Below, piece after piece: positions 27,242 through 35,337 of a DNA stretch of 64,000 bases (positions are counted from its first letter, which is position 1; each line of letters opens with the position of its first letter). The DNA is from JAACFF01 sp963701435 (GTDB lineage Bacteria > Chloroflexota > Anaerolineae > Promineifilales > Promineifilaceae). The position numbers and the translations under genes are program-made. Under the pieces are notes generated by a model. That model saw nothing but the letters and a program-made list of their open reading frames with translations. It ran no database searches and was not told the origin of the DNA. The stretch spans positions 124,001 to 188,000 of the forward strand of contig CAVPAL010000023.1 in NCBI GenBank assembly GCA_963701435.1, in the 5' to 3' direction.

Positions 27242-28219
27242 TTACTCTTTGCCCCCGCCCATATGTCCGCCGAGGAAACCGCCAAACAACCGCTCGCTGG
27301 CGCTCATCGATACAGTTGTCTTATCCTCCTGCTCCAACCATTCATTCTTTTGACGCTCGTGAAGCCAACGCGCACGATCATCTTGCATATTTTCAAGCAA
27401 AGCCGTTAAGGCTTCCCCATCACCATGATAAACCCAGCGTTGTAAATTTTGCAGCTCTTCAATCGCTGCACTTATCCAGCGCATAGTGGCTGCCTTATCA
27501 TTTAGAGCAAGCAAAGCCAGATTATCCACCCTGGATTCCAGCGGAAGAGTAGTTACGGCAAACGGCCAGTCAGCAAAGCGCACCATATCGCGCCATCCCT
27601 TGGCTTGATGCAGTGCGCTGAACATGGCGGCGCTGACCAATCCAGGAAGGGTCTCGACGCCCTGCACCAGACTGTCGTATTCAAGCGGGTCAATGAAATA
27701 AGGTTGTGAACCCAAAAGACGTCCAAAGTTAACGGCCGTATCCACCGCTTTCGGATCGACATGGGCAGAGGCCATAATGCAAAAAACGCTTTTCTGGAAC
27801 AAGTCCGCCTGGGGGGCAGCAGATTCATCAGCCAGTTGATGGGCGGCCAACACCGGGCGGGCGCCGATGTAGTGCCCCTGTTGAAAATGTTCCTGCGCCC
27901 ATTTAATCGCAGGCCCTTTCAAACTACCTAAATCAATCACCAGCGTATGTTCCTGCAGCAAGCTCCCAATTGCAATCAAGACACCTTCTAACTCAATAAC
28001 CGGCACGGCAAGTACAACAATATCTGCGTTTGTAACTGCTTTAGTAAGGTTTTTTTCAGCCAAATCCAGCGCGCCTTCAACTGCTGACGCATTCTGCAAA
28101 ACACGCTGGTTACTATCATAGCCAATAATTTTGAAGTCCAGCGGCCCCTGTTTCAAGGCAAGCGCAATCGATACACCAATGCGGTTCATGCCAATGATGG
28201 TAATTGTATTCGTCTGCAT
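27242..28219 (-). CDS. Prephenate/arogenate dehydrogenase-like protein
   Basis: The 325-residue product starts with an NAD(P)-binding fold (ITIIGMNRIGVSIALALKQG) in which the usual GxGxxG is GMNRIG, then NADIVVLAVPV and VIDLGSLKGPAIKWAQEHF, as in TyrA-type dehydrogenases. The conserved substrate His region reads GARPVLAAHQ, less standard than the HPMAG/HP of true TyrA. The C-terminal half is helical (about 175-300) and ends in a Gly/Met-rich tail. No other aromatic-biosynthesis genes are nearby, so the reaction is uncertain; it may be a relative with another substrate. Confidence 0.75.
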   Translation of the reverse strand: MQTNTITIIGMNRIGVSIALALKQGPLDFKIIGYDSNQRVLQNASAVEGALDLAEKNLTKAVTNADIVVLAVPVIELEGVLIAIGSLLQEHTLVIDLGSLKGPAIKWAQEHFQQGHYIGARPVLAAHQLADESAAPQADLFQKSVFCIMASAHVDPKAVDTAVNFGRLLGSQPYFIDPLEYDSLVQGVETLPGLVSAAMFSALHQAKGWRDMVRFADWPFAVTTLPLESRVDNLALLALNDKAATMRWISAAIEELQNLQRWVYHGDGEALTALLENMQDDRARWLHERQKNEWLEQEDKTTVSMSASERLFGGFLGGHMGGGKE

Positions 28220-28319
28220 GCGACTATCTCCAATTCAACCATAGTGTTGTTTTTGCTTCAGGTAAACCGCGAAAAGTCTTTTGATTTCGCAGGAACTCAA
28301 AAAACTTTCTGGAAATTAC

Positions 28320-28847
28320 CTAATTTTGATTGTCGGCCCACTGCAGCAGGCGCAACAATTTATCCTCGACTGTATCACCGCTTCCGGCCTGCGGCAATGG
28401 CTCCTGGTGTCGTCGAATGAGCGTGACAATGCGGGTGTTACAATCTGCCTCAAACGCCATATCTGCGCCCCATTGGGGATGTAAGGCGCGGACGGTAAAC
28501 GGCCGTTGCCAGCCCTGCCCATCTCCCTGCCCCCATTGCGACGCTTTCTGCGGAAAGAGCTTTGCGGCCAAAACCGCAATCGAACGATCAATCACCGTCA
28601 AAGATACACACGACTTGCCAATATCATGCAGCAAAGCGGCAGTCAACAAATCTGGTTCATGGTAACCGGCTGATCGCAGCGTGCGCATCACTCGATAAGC
28701 GTGCCATTGATCGCTATTTGTATAGCGGCTAAACAGATTCAATTCCGTAGGCGTCAATGTCGCAGAAACCGTAGCATACGCCTCTGGCGTTAAAGGCACG
28801 GCGTTTATATTTTGCCAGAATTGCTGTAGCCGGTACAGCGCACCCAT
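28320..28847 (-). CDS. HD-domain protein (putative phosphohydrolase)
   Basis: The 175-residue product carries an HD metal-binding motif: AALLHDIGKS preceded by a helix (WHAYRVMRTLRSAGYHEPDL) and followed by HPQWGADMAFEADCNTRIVT and LIRRHQE. These give the H...HD...H/D pattern of small metal-dependent phosphohydrolases. The substrate is unknown. It lies 1 bp after the M50 protease gene and 100 bp before the TyrA-like gene. Confidence 0.8.
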   Translation of the reverse strand: MGALYRLQQFWQNINAVPLTPEAYATVSATLTPTELNLFSRYTNSDQWHAYRVMRTLRSAGYHEPDLLTAALLHDIGKSCVSLTVIDRSIAVLAAKLFPQKASQWGQGDGQGWQRPFTVRALHPQWGADMAFEADCNTRIVTLIRRHQEPLPQAGSGDTVEDKLLRLLQWADNQN

Positions 28848-28848
28848 A

Positions 28849-29493
28849 TTAGAAACCGAGCAAGAAGGACATCACGGCAGAGGCAGGCGCCATGACCAAT
28901 GTGCCCAACACATCAATGCCGGCGCGCGGCAGTAAAAAGATGAGCGCTAACAGGATTAAAAAGCCAAATTGCTCCAACGGCCTTAAAAAACTGGTCATTT
29001 CAGGCGGCAGAATTCCCATCAGGATTTTGTACCCATCTAAAGGAGGCACAGGAATCAAATTAAAAAATGCCAGAATCAGGTTGATCCAAATAAACTGGGT
29101 TAGCAGAAATGATAAGGAGGGCAGCGTACTTGTGGAAAAAAAAGCTGGTTCGAGAAGTCCCAACATAAATGGGATTGCCGCGATGGCCGCCATCACCAGA
29201 TTCGAGAGCGGGCCGGCCGCCGCTACCAGCGCCATGCCGGTGCGCGGATTGCCGCGCAAATTATAGGGATTAACCATCACCGGCTTGGCCCAACCGAAGC
29301 CAGTCAGCACCAGCATAATGGAACCAAAGGGATCAAGGTGAGCGATGGGATTGAGCGTAAAACGGCCCATGTTACGCGCCGTAGGATCACCCAGGCGATC
29401 GGCTGCAACGGCGTGGGCCAACTCATGTATAGTAAACGCGATTAACAATGTAACCACGCGCGCAATTAATGTGGCAGGATCTAAACCAAGCAT
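28849..29493 (-). CDS. Site-2 protease family (M50) membrane metalloprotease
   Basis: Intramembrane zinc protease of the short, bacterial type. The 214-residue product has the HExxH motif in the first membrane segment (AFTIHELAHAVAADRLGDPT), GRFTLNPIAHLDPFGSIMLV, and the third zinc ligand in NLIPVPPLDGYKIL. About five membrane segments are visible. There is no PDZ domain. It likely cleaves a membrane protein, identity unknown. HD-domain gene follows immediately. Confidence 0.88.
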   Translation of the reverse strand: MLGLDPATLIARVVTLLIAFTIHELAHAVAADRLGDPTARNMGRFTLNPIAHLDPFGSIMLVLTGFGWAKPVMVNPYNLRGNPRTGMALVAAAGPLSNLVMAAIAAIPFMLGLLEPAFFSTSTLPSLSFLLTQFIWINLILAFFNLIPVPPLDGYKILMGILPPEMTSFLRPLEQFGFLILLALIFLLPRAGIDVLGTLVMAPASAVMSFLLGF

Positions 29494-29568
29494 ACTTACT
29501 AAAAAAGTCCAAATTTTTGGGAAATTAGATTTGAGTATACACTGCAGCGATTTGGGGGGCGAATTTGC

Positions 29569-30621
29569 TCATGAAAAACAGCAGTGTAATGCGTCTGGCG
29601 TAATTGAGATACGCACCTGGTCACTGACCTTCCAGGGGGCCATTGTAGGTAATTCAAACAAAAGCGCCTGCCCGCCGCTTTGACACCATACCTGGTAATA
29701 TTTGCCGCGAAATGAAACGGCCGTTATCTGTGCATTAAACTCATTCACGCCAGGCGACGTCGGCGTTGGGTTAACCAACTGCGCATCGTTCGGTTTAATC
29801 AACAGGGTTACTGTCTGACCGGCTGCCAGCAATGGGTTAGGCAGTTGAAAAACACCAATTGCCGTTTTCAGGGTGGAATTAGAAACGGCCGTGCCCGGCA
29901 GCAAATTGTGAAACCCAAGAAATCGCGCCACAAAAAGCGTTCCCGGCCGGGCGAAAACTTTTTCCGGTTCATCAAACTGCTCAATCCGGCCGGCGTTCAT
30001 AACGGCGATGCGGTCTGCAATCGCAAAAGCTTCAGTCTGATCGTGGGTAACATAAACGGCCGTAACGCCGACCTGTTTCAAGATGGCTCGCAATTCCAGC
30101 ATCAGGCGCTCACGTAATGCGCGATCCAGAGCGCCCAGCGGCTCATCCAGCATCAACAAACTGGGTCGCGGCGCCAGCGCGCGCGCCAACGCGACGCGCT
30201 GCTGCTCACCCCCCGACAACTGGGCCACATCGCGTTGGTCGTATCCACTCAAATCAACCAGTTCCAATATCTGCGCCACGCGCGCCTTAGAGGGTTCCGG
30301 CGCTTCATGGTGCATTTCTAATCCAAAAGCCACGTTGGCAGCCACATTTTTATGGGGGAAAAGGGCAAAATCCTGGAACATCATGCCAAAGTCGCGTTGG
30401 TGGGGTGGGACGCGTCCGATATCGCGCCCTTCGAAAAAAACTTGCCCGCTGTCCGGCTGTTCCAATCCCGCAATTAAGCGCAGCAAGGTTGTTTTGCCGC
30501 AGCCTGACGGCCCCAACAAACAAATTATTTCACCTTTTTCTATGGCCAGGGAAACGCCAGAAACGGCCGTTTTGCCCGGCTCAAATGATTTGGTCAGTTC
30601 CTTTACTTCTAACAATGCCAT
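29569..30621 (-). CDS. ABC transporter ATP-binding protein, CysA/PotA/FbpC-like
   Basis: Energises import. The 350-residue product has Walker A (LLGPSGCGKTTLLR), the LSGGEQQRVALARALAPRPS signature, Walker B (LLMLDEPLGALD) and the H-loop (YVTHDQTEAFAIAD). A C-terminal extension (about 240-345) resembles the TOBE regulatory domain of iron(III), sulfate and polyamine importers. No permease or binding-protein gene is adjacent, so the substrate cannot be assigned. Confidence 0.88.
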   Translation of the reverse strand: MALLEVKELTKSFEPGKTAVSGVSLAIEKGEIICLLGPSGCGKTTLLRLIAGLEQPDSGQVFFEGRDIGRVPPHQRDFGMMFQDFALFPHKNVAANVAFGLEMHHEAPEPSKARVAQILELVDLSGYDQRDVAQLSGGEQQRVALARALAPRPSLLMLDEPLGALDRALRERLMLELRAILKQVGVTAVYVTHDQTEAFAIADRIAVMNAGRIEQFDEPEKVFARPGTLFVARFLGFHNLLPGTAVSNSTLKTAIGVFQLPNPLLAAGQTVTLLIKPNDAQLVNPTPTSPGVNEFNAQITAVSFRGKYYQVWCQSGGQALLFELPTMAPWKVSDQVRISITPDALHCCFS

Positions 30622-30690
30622 ACCAACAACTATACCATTACATTGGCGACTCAGGCCCGCTAAAATCCTGAAATATTCCCGCTACGGCCG

Positions 30691-32250
30691 TTACTCCAAT
30701 ACGGCAAAAATTACCGCATCATCATCTCGATACACTTCTTGCAGAGCCATATCTTCACCTGCTTTTTTGAGGAAATCAGAATGCTTCAAATCGGAAAATA
30801 CGTATCCGGCCTGGAACCTGTCTCGAATAATTAGACCAGGATTATCGACGCGCCCCTTCGTTATGTCGATCCACTCTTCAAACAAAATGGGATTTTCCAA
30901 CTCCATGAAGGTCGGATCAAGACCGGCCGTATAGGTCAAGTCACTGTTATAAAAATATAGACGCGTGAAATCATCCCAATCCGTTTGAAAAATCATCGTT
31001 CCCGGTTCGGCCTCAGACTTCAACCAGAGCGCAGCGTCGGCATAGCGGTCAGAATCCTTTGTATTGGCAATCAGGCTGCGCGCATCTTGCAGCGTGCTGT
31101 ATAACGGAAAAAGCAGCAAGCCGGTCATTATAAAAGGAATAAGCAACAACCATTCTCGGCGGGCGGAACGCCATTGACGCAGCCACTCCTCTAAAACAGG
31201 TTTGGCGGCAAATGCTAAAAAGATGAGCGCAAATGGAGGGAAATATTCTACAAAACGGCGGGATTTAAACAGCATAAAGCCAAAAAGCAGCGCCAGAAAG
31301 AGTGCAAAAAGCGTGCGCTTGTCAATACGTTCTTTGTTCCAGCCTACAGCCAGTGTACCCAGCGCCAATGCAGCCAATGCCAGGCCAGAATTTTCGACCA
31401 GAGTCCAGGTCTCATAGGGTGACCATTCATTGCCGACGCGGGTAGACGATTCGCCTACTTTTGGCAAAAGGTGTCCGATGATAAATTCAATATTTTGCGG
31501 GAAATACGGATTGATTAACAAGCCCAGACCAATTCCGACCGCCGGAAACAGCAATGCCTGCCACACAATCCGGCGCTCCAACAACAAACACACCCCAAAA
31601 TAAACGCCTGCCATCAGAACAAGCAGCGGAAAGGCATTATAGGCCCAGACAAAGATGAACCCCAACGGCAGCAGTAACCAATAGCGCTGCTGCAACAGCC
31701 AGTGCAAAGCAAGTACAAGCAGCAGCAGGGAAAGCGCCTGCGCGCGAGGCATACTCATTCGATATAAAAATGCTTCGGAAATGAGAAACAGCGCCAGCGC
31801 CCAGACGGCAGCCCAGCGGACCCCTTGAGCGCGTAGAACCCACCAAATAACTAAAAATGCCAGCGCCGGCAGCATGATACTGGCGACTTTAGCGCCCTGC
31901 GTCAGACCAAGTCCACCATCAACAGCAGGGTCAACGCCGGCAAACAGTGACAAATAAACATGATATAACAGGTGATGATCGTAAAAAGCCTCAGATTTAA
32001 GAATTGTGTAAGGCAGCACGTCGAAGGCAGGTTTCAGACCTTGTTGGCGAATGAGATAGCCCATTTTGATGTGATAATAACCATCATTGCCAACCAAACC
32101 GGCTGTGGCGAATTGGATTGCAGCAAATAAAGCAAAAAAGAGCGCCAGGAGGGTAACGGCCGTTGCCAACAAACTGATGTTGGATGAAAGTGATAATCGG
32201 CTTAGTATGGTCCCGTCCGGCTGTTTAGAAAGCGCTTTAGAAACTTGCAT
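30691..32250 (-). CDS. Polytopic membrane protein, possible GT-C type glycosyltransferase
   Basis: A 519-residue protein with about 11-12 hydrophobic segments, then a soluble C-terminal part of roughly 110 residues (TMIFQTDWDDFTRLYFYNSD and following). The first loop, after helix 1, contains VGNDGYYHIKMGYLIR, an acidic/aromatic loop of the sort seen in GT-C enzymes that use lipid-linked sugars. Architecture and loop suggest a GT-C-like enzyme but I cannot assign a family with certainty. It lies 3 bp after the DUF5667-type gene, so it is probably co-transcribed with the sigma factor. Confidence 0.6.
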   Translation of the reverse strand: MQVSKALSKQPDGTILSRLSLSSNISLLATAVTLLALFFALFAAIQFATAGLVGNDGYYHIKMGYLIRQQGLKPAFDVLPYTILKSEAFYDHHLLYHVYLSLFAGVDPAVDGGLGLTQGAKVASIMLPALAFLVIWWVLRAQGVRWAAVWALALFLISEAFLYRMSMPRAQALSLLLLVLALHWLLQQRYWLLLPLGFIFVWAYNAFPLLVLMAGVYFGVCLLLERRIVWQALLFPAVGIGLGLLINPYFPQNIEFIIGHLLPKVGESSTRVGNEWSPYETWTLVENSGLALAALALGTLAVGWNKERIDKRTLFALFLALLFGFMLFKSRRFVEYFPPFALIFLAFAAKPVLEEWLRQWRSARREWLLLIPFIMTGLLLFPLYSTLQDARSLIANTKDSDRYADAALWLKSEAEPGTMIFQTDWDDFTRLYFYNSDLTYTAGLDPTFMELENPILFEEWIDITKGRVDNPGLIIRDRFQAGYVFSDLKHSDFLKKAGEDMALQEVYRDDDAVIFAVLE

Positions 32251-32253
32251 GGT

Positions 32254-33582
32254 CTACTCCATTATCGCGTTTGCAGCGGAGTCATTGTCGTTATCCTCGT
32301 CTCCGCTATTATCGTTTTCATTATCATCATTATCGTTGTTGTCGTTATCGCCGCCGTTATCGTTTTCATTTTCGTTGTTGTCGTTGCCGTCGTCACCGCC
32401 GTTATCGTTTTCATCATCATTATCGTTGTTTTCGTTGTCATCGCCGTTGTCATTGCCGTCATCGCCGTTGTCATTGCCGTCATTGCCGTTGTCGTTGCCG
32501 TCGTCGCCGTTGTCGTTGCCGTCGTCGCCGTTGTCGTTGCCGTCGTCGCCGTTGTCATTGTCAGAAGGTGATTCATTGCTGTTATCAGCATCATTATCGT
32601 TACTATCACCATCATTATCATTCTCATCGCCATTATCGTTTGATGCCGGCGGCGCGGGAGGAGCCGGATCCTGGGTTGCCGTTGGCGATGGAATTAATCC
32701 GGCCGGTATTGTTGCAGTCGCCGGCTGGGTTGCAGTTGGATCTATCGCTGAAGTTGGTGTGATTGACGCAGTTGCGTCAGGCGTTGGCGTCACATCTGGC
32801 GTCGGCGATTGTTTTAATTCAGGTGTAGCCGTTTGAGTAACAGTCGGCTCTTGGGGCGGGATAACTGCCGGCGCAGGCGTTGGCTCTGGCTCAATTTCAT
32901 CCGCCACCATTATTATGTGGTCGGCAATTAATGCACCATCATGAGTACGGCCGCTAACCAACGCCGAGGCCCCAATCTGCGGCTCGCCTTCAATCACAGT
33001 ATTTTCCGTAATTTGAACCTGGAGACCAGCGATCACCCAAAATTCTTCGCCCAACCTTTCAACTTCACCCTCAAATCCAACATCCGCGGTGCGTCCGGCG
33101 CGCAGCAAGGCTTCAATCTCTTGAATTCGTGTTTGATTCTGTTCATCAAGTAAACGCAGCATTTCCTCAGGATCAACAGCCTGGGACAAACGGATTTCTT
33201 CTATTGAGCGTTTAATCGGGTAGAGTAAATCACCGGGCAGCGCAGAAGCGGAAACCGAGATCAAGGTTATGCCCAGCAAGAATACAAACACAATCAAAAA
33301 CGCTGCGGGCATTAACAAACGGCGTAAACCTATCCAAAAGGGCGTTCGCAATTGCGGCTGTTCATTCAATGCGGCTGCACGGGACAGGAAAGCCGCCTGT
33401 GAACGCTGTTGGGCATACACGGTAGGCTGCGAAGTAAGCTGAGAAAGCAAAGAGGAGGTTTCCAGAAACGGCCGTAATTCTTCCCCATCTTCCGGAAAAC
33501 GCGCCAGGATTTGTTCAATTGGCGCCCCCTGCTCCAACAAATCCAAACAAATGATGAGCCGGTTTTCCAAATTATCGTTCAT
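32254..33582 (-). CDS. DUF5667-type membrane protein with an Asp/Asn/Gly repeat tail (possible anti-sigma factor)
   Basis: A 442-residue protein. Residues 1-75 are helical and cytoplasmic-looking; about 90-112 is one membrane segment; then SASALPGDLLYPIKRSIEEI, the motif I associate with DUF5667. A DUF5666-like beta region follows (VIAGLQVQITENTVIEGEPQ, ADHIIM). Next is a Pro/Thr-rich spacer (about 225-320) and a C-terminus of about 110 residues made almost wholly of Asp, Asn and Gly in a seven-residue rhythm (GNDNGDD). It overlaps the ECF sigma gene by four bases (ATGA), the usual place for an anti-sigma factor; that role is inference. The tail could bind calcium or act as a charged surface brush. 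Confidence 0.75.
   Translation of the reverse strand: MNDNLENRLIICLDLLEQGAPIEQILARFPEDGEELRPFLETSSLLSQLTSQPTVYAQQRSQAAFLSRAAALNEQPQLRTPFWIGLRRLLMPAAFLIVFVFLLGITLISVSASALPGDLLYPIKRSIEEIRLSQAVDPEEMLRLLDEQNQTRIQEIEALLRAGRTADVGFEGEVERLGEEFWVIAGLQVQITENTVIEGEPQIGASALVSGRTHDGALIADHIIMVADEIEPEPTPAPAVIPPQEPTVTQTATPELKQSPTPDVTPTPDATASITPTSAIDPTATQPATATIPAGLIPSPTATQDPAPPAPPASNDNGDENDNDGDSNDNDADNSNESPSDNDNGDDGNDNGDDGNDNGDDGNDNGNDGNDNGDDGNDNGDDNENNDNDDENDNGGDDGNDNNENENDNGGDNDNNDNDDNENDNSGDEDNDNDSAANAIME
32275..32570. repeat. Degenerate 21-bp tandem repeat coding the Asp/Asn/Gly tail
   Basis: The plus strand shows reiterated GTTGTC, GCCGTC and ATCGCC words; the clearest part (about 32440-32560) has a 21-bp unit that translates on the minus strand as GNDNGDD. 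Units differ at third positions, so the protein repeat has been kept while the DNA drifted. Confidence 0.8.
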
Positions 33583-34163
33583 AGGCTCACCTCCGATCCT
33601 TTCATCATACGCGTTAAAGCCGCAATCGCACGCGCCTGTAACATCTTTACTGACCCTTCACTTTTGTCAACAAGTTTAGCCACTTCCTTGATTGGCATAC
33701 CTTCCCCAAAACGTAACGCCAGCACATGCTGCTGGTCTTCGGTCAGATCTACCAATGCCTGGCGCAGTTGATCAAGTGACATCGTTTTACCTACCATTTG
33801 TTCCGGGCTGATGGATTGACCTGGAACGGTTTCATCCAGGGTTACTATTTGTGCCCTTTTTTGCCTGCGATACTGCTCTTTAACAACACGGGAAGCGGCC
33901 CCAAAAAGCCAGCCGCGAATTGTATTCTGCGGGGCATGGCGGTCACGCAAAGCGCTCAACAAGCGCGTGAATACTTCACTTGTCAAATCTTCAACAGTTT
34001 GTTGATCATTTATTCGAAAGGATATGTACCGATAAACCGCAGCATAATAACGATTATGAATTTCCGTCAATGCATCCTCATCTAACGCGCGTGCGCGATC
34101 TAAAAGAGATAGTTCTTCTTGCACAATATGATGTCTCGTTGGCAGTTGGTTTTGATAAAACAA
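33579..34163 (-). CDS. ECF-type RNA polymerase sigma factor
   Basis: Directs RNA polymerase to a dedicated promoter set. The 194-residue product has sigma region 2 (ALTEIHNRYYAAVYRYISFR, DLTSEVFTRLLSAL) and region 4 (LTEDQQHVLALRFGEGMPIK, KSEGSVKMLQARAIAAL, the helix-turn-helix), with no region 1.1 or 3. The stop overlaps the next start by four bases. Just upstream is a 10-bp inverted repeat. The partner gene downstream looks like its membrane regulator. Confidence 0.92.
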   Translation of the reverse strand: MFYQNQLPTRHHIVQEELSLLDRARALDEDALTEIHNRYYAAVYRYISFRINDQQTVEDLTSEVFTRLLSALRDRHAPQNTIRGWLFGAASRVVKEQYRRQKRAQIVTLDETVPGQSISPEQMVGKTMSLDQLRQALVDLTEDQQHVLALRFGEGMPIKEVAKLVDKSEGSVKMLQARAIAALTRMMKGSEVSL

Positions 34164-34166
34164 TTA

Positions 34167-34204
34167 TCAGGTGACAACTGTTACTTTAACGAACTGTCAC
34201 CTGA
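34167..34204 (-). promoter_or_regulatory. 10-bp inverted repeat upstream of the ECF sigma gene
   Basis: TCAGGTGACA (34167-34176) and TGTCACCTGA (34195-34204) are perfect complements around an 18-base spacer that itself contains GTTA-CTT-TAAC. It begins 4 bp upstream of the sigma start codon and lies 45 bp after the lipoprotein stop. On the transcribed strand it is followed by TAATTGTTTTAT, so it could be a terminator for the lipoprotein gene; its position and symmetry also fit an operator or a translation-blocking hairpin. Confidence 0.5.
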
Positions 34205-34248
34205 AAAAGACTTTAAAAAGTTACACTATCTATTAAATTATTGCTAAC

Positions 34249-35172
34249 TCATTCCTTGGTACTCTCATCATCGTTGTCATTGCCATCGTCATCATCATTA
34301 TCATTGCCGTCATCATCGTCGTTGTCATTGCCGTCATCATCGTCGTTGTCATTGCCGTCATCATCATCGTTGTCATTGCCGTCGTCATCGTCGTTATCGT
34401 TGCCGTCGTCATCGTCGTTATCGTTGCCGTCGTCATCGTCGTTATCGTTGCCGTCGTCATCGTCGTTGTCATTGGCGTCGTCATCGTCGTTGTCGTTGCC
34501 GTCGTCATCGTCGTTGTCATTGCCGTTGTCATCGTCGTTGTCATTGGCGTCGTCATCGTCGTTGTCATTCGGTCGTCTGTCATTGCCGTTGTCATTGCCG
34601 TTGTCATTGCCGTTGGCATTGCCGTTGTTATTGCCATTGGCATCATTATTATCATTGGCGTCGTCATTGCCGTTGTCATTGCCGTTGCCGTTGTCATTGT
34701 CATCATTATTATCATTGACATCGTCATCGTCGTTGTCATTGGCGTCGTCGTTGTTGTTGGCATCGCCATCATCGTTGTTGTCGGCATCGCCATCACCATT
34801 CAAATTGGCGTCAGTATCATTCGATTCATTGCTGCTGTCGTTTGAATTCAGGTTGCCATCTATGCCAGCGTCATTATCTATGCCCAAACCTTCCTCCCCA
34901 AAATCAGCATTCGCCGGAGGCATATCGATCAAGGATACATCATCAGGTGAGGCTTCTTTTTCCAATTCGATTTTTTCCCGATTAGCGGGATTTTCCTTAC
35001 CAGACCGTGGCGAAACAGGTAAAGTTTGCTCAGAGCTTTCGTCAGCGCCGGCAGGCAGTGTTGTTTCTTCAGGCATTCTCGCCGCATTAGTTTCTGGCTG
35101 ACAAGCCACAACAACAACTGAGATTGTCAGAATTCCTATAATCGTAATTATTTTGGCAAATAACTTATTCAT
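34249..35172 (-). CDS. Lipoprotein made mostly of Asp/Asn repeats
   Basis: A 307-residue secreted protein. Residues 1-24 are a lipoprotein signal (hydrophobic stretch ending VVVVAC, with the lipidated Cys at 24). A variable linker of about 90 residues follows, with TLPAGADESSEQTLPVSPRS. From about residue 115 to the end it is almost only Asp, Asn, Gly and occasional Ala, in an eight-residue rhythm (GNDNDDDD). Its net charge must be extremely negative. Such Asx-rich repeats occur in calcium-binding surface proteins, but no exact RTX or TSP3 motif is present. No enzymatic domain is visible. It lies upstream of the ECF sigma gene, whose partner has a similar tail. Confidence 0.75.
   Translation of the reverse strand: MNKLFAKIITIIGILTISVVVVACQPETNAARMPEETTLPAGADESSEQTLPVSPRSGKENPANREKIELEKEASPDDVSLIDMPPANADFGEEGLGIDNDAGIDGNLNSNDSSNESNDTDANLNGDGDADNNDDGDANNNDDANDNDDDDVNDNNDDNDNGNGNDNGNDDANDNNDANGNNNGNANGNDNGNDNGNDRRPNDNDDDDANDNDDDNGNDNDDDDGNDNDDDDANDNDDDDGNDNDDDDGNDNDDDDGNDNDDDDGNDNDDDDGNDNDDDDGNDNDDDDGNDNDDDDGNDNDDESTKE
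34255..34800. repeat. 24-bp tandem repeat coding the lipoprotein's Asp/Asn region
   Basis: The plus strand reiterates GTCATCGTCGTT/GTCATTGCC words. In 34300-34560 a 24-bp unit is clear and translates on the minus strand to GNDNDDDD; from 34560 to 34800 the units degrade to GNDNGN and NDANDN. Only this dense region is highly regular, suggesting recent expansion. Confidence 0.85.
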
Positions 35173-35337
35173 AACCTTTCCTTTTTTATGACTAAATTTT
35201 TGGTTTCATCTAGTAAGTGACACAAAACGAGGAAAAGTAACGGGGTATATCTAAATGTGCTGTCGGGGGCTGCGGCGCTAAATCTGAGACGACTGCCTGC
35301 TCTGGTATTAAATCAACGCTTTGGGGTTTGTACAGCC

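Noticed and set aside
32087..32836. Long plus-strand frames opposite the Asp/Asn repeat genes (also 34241-35101)
   Set aside because: They are the antisense of the low-complexity repeat and read as Ser/Leu/Pro or Arg/His runs; no start signals and no family resemblance.
34255..34800. CRISPR-like array
   Set aside because: The repeats are contiguous 24-bp units without unique spacers, stay in one reading frame, and no cas genes are present.
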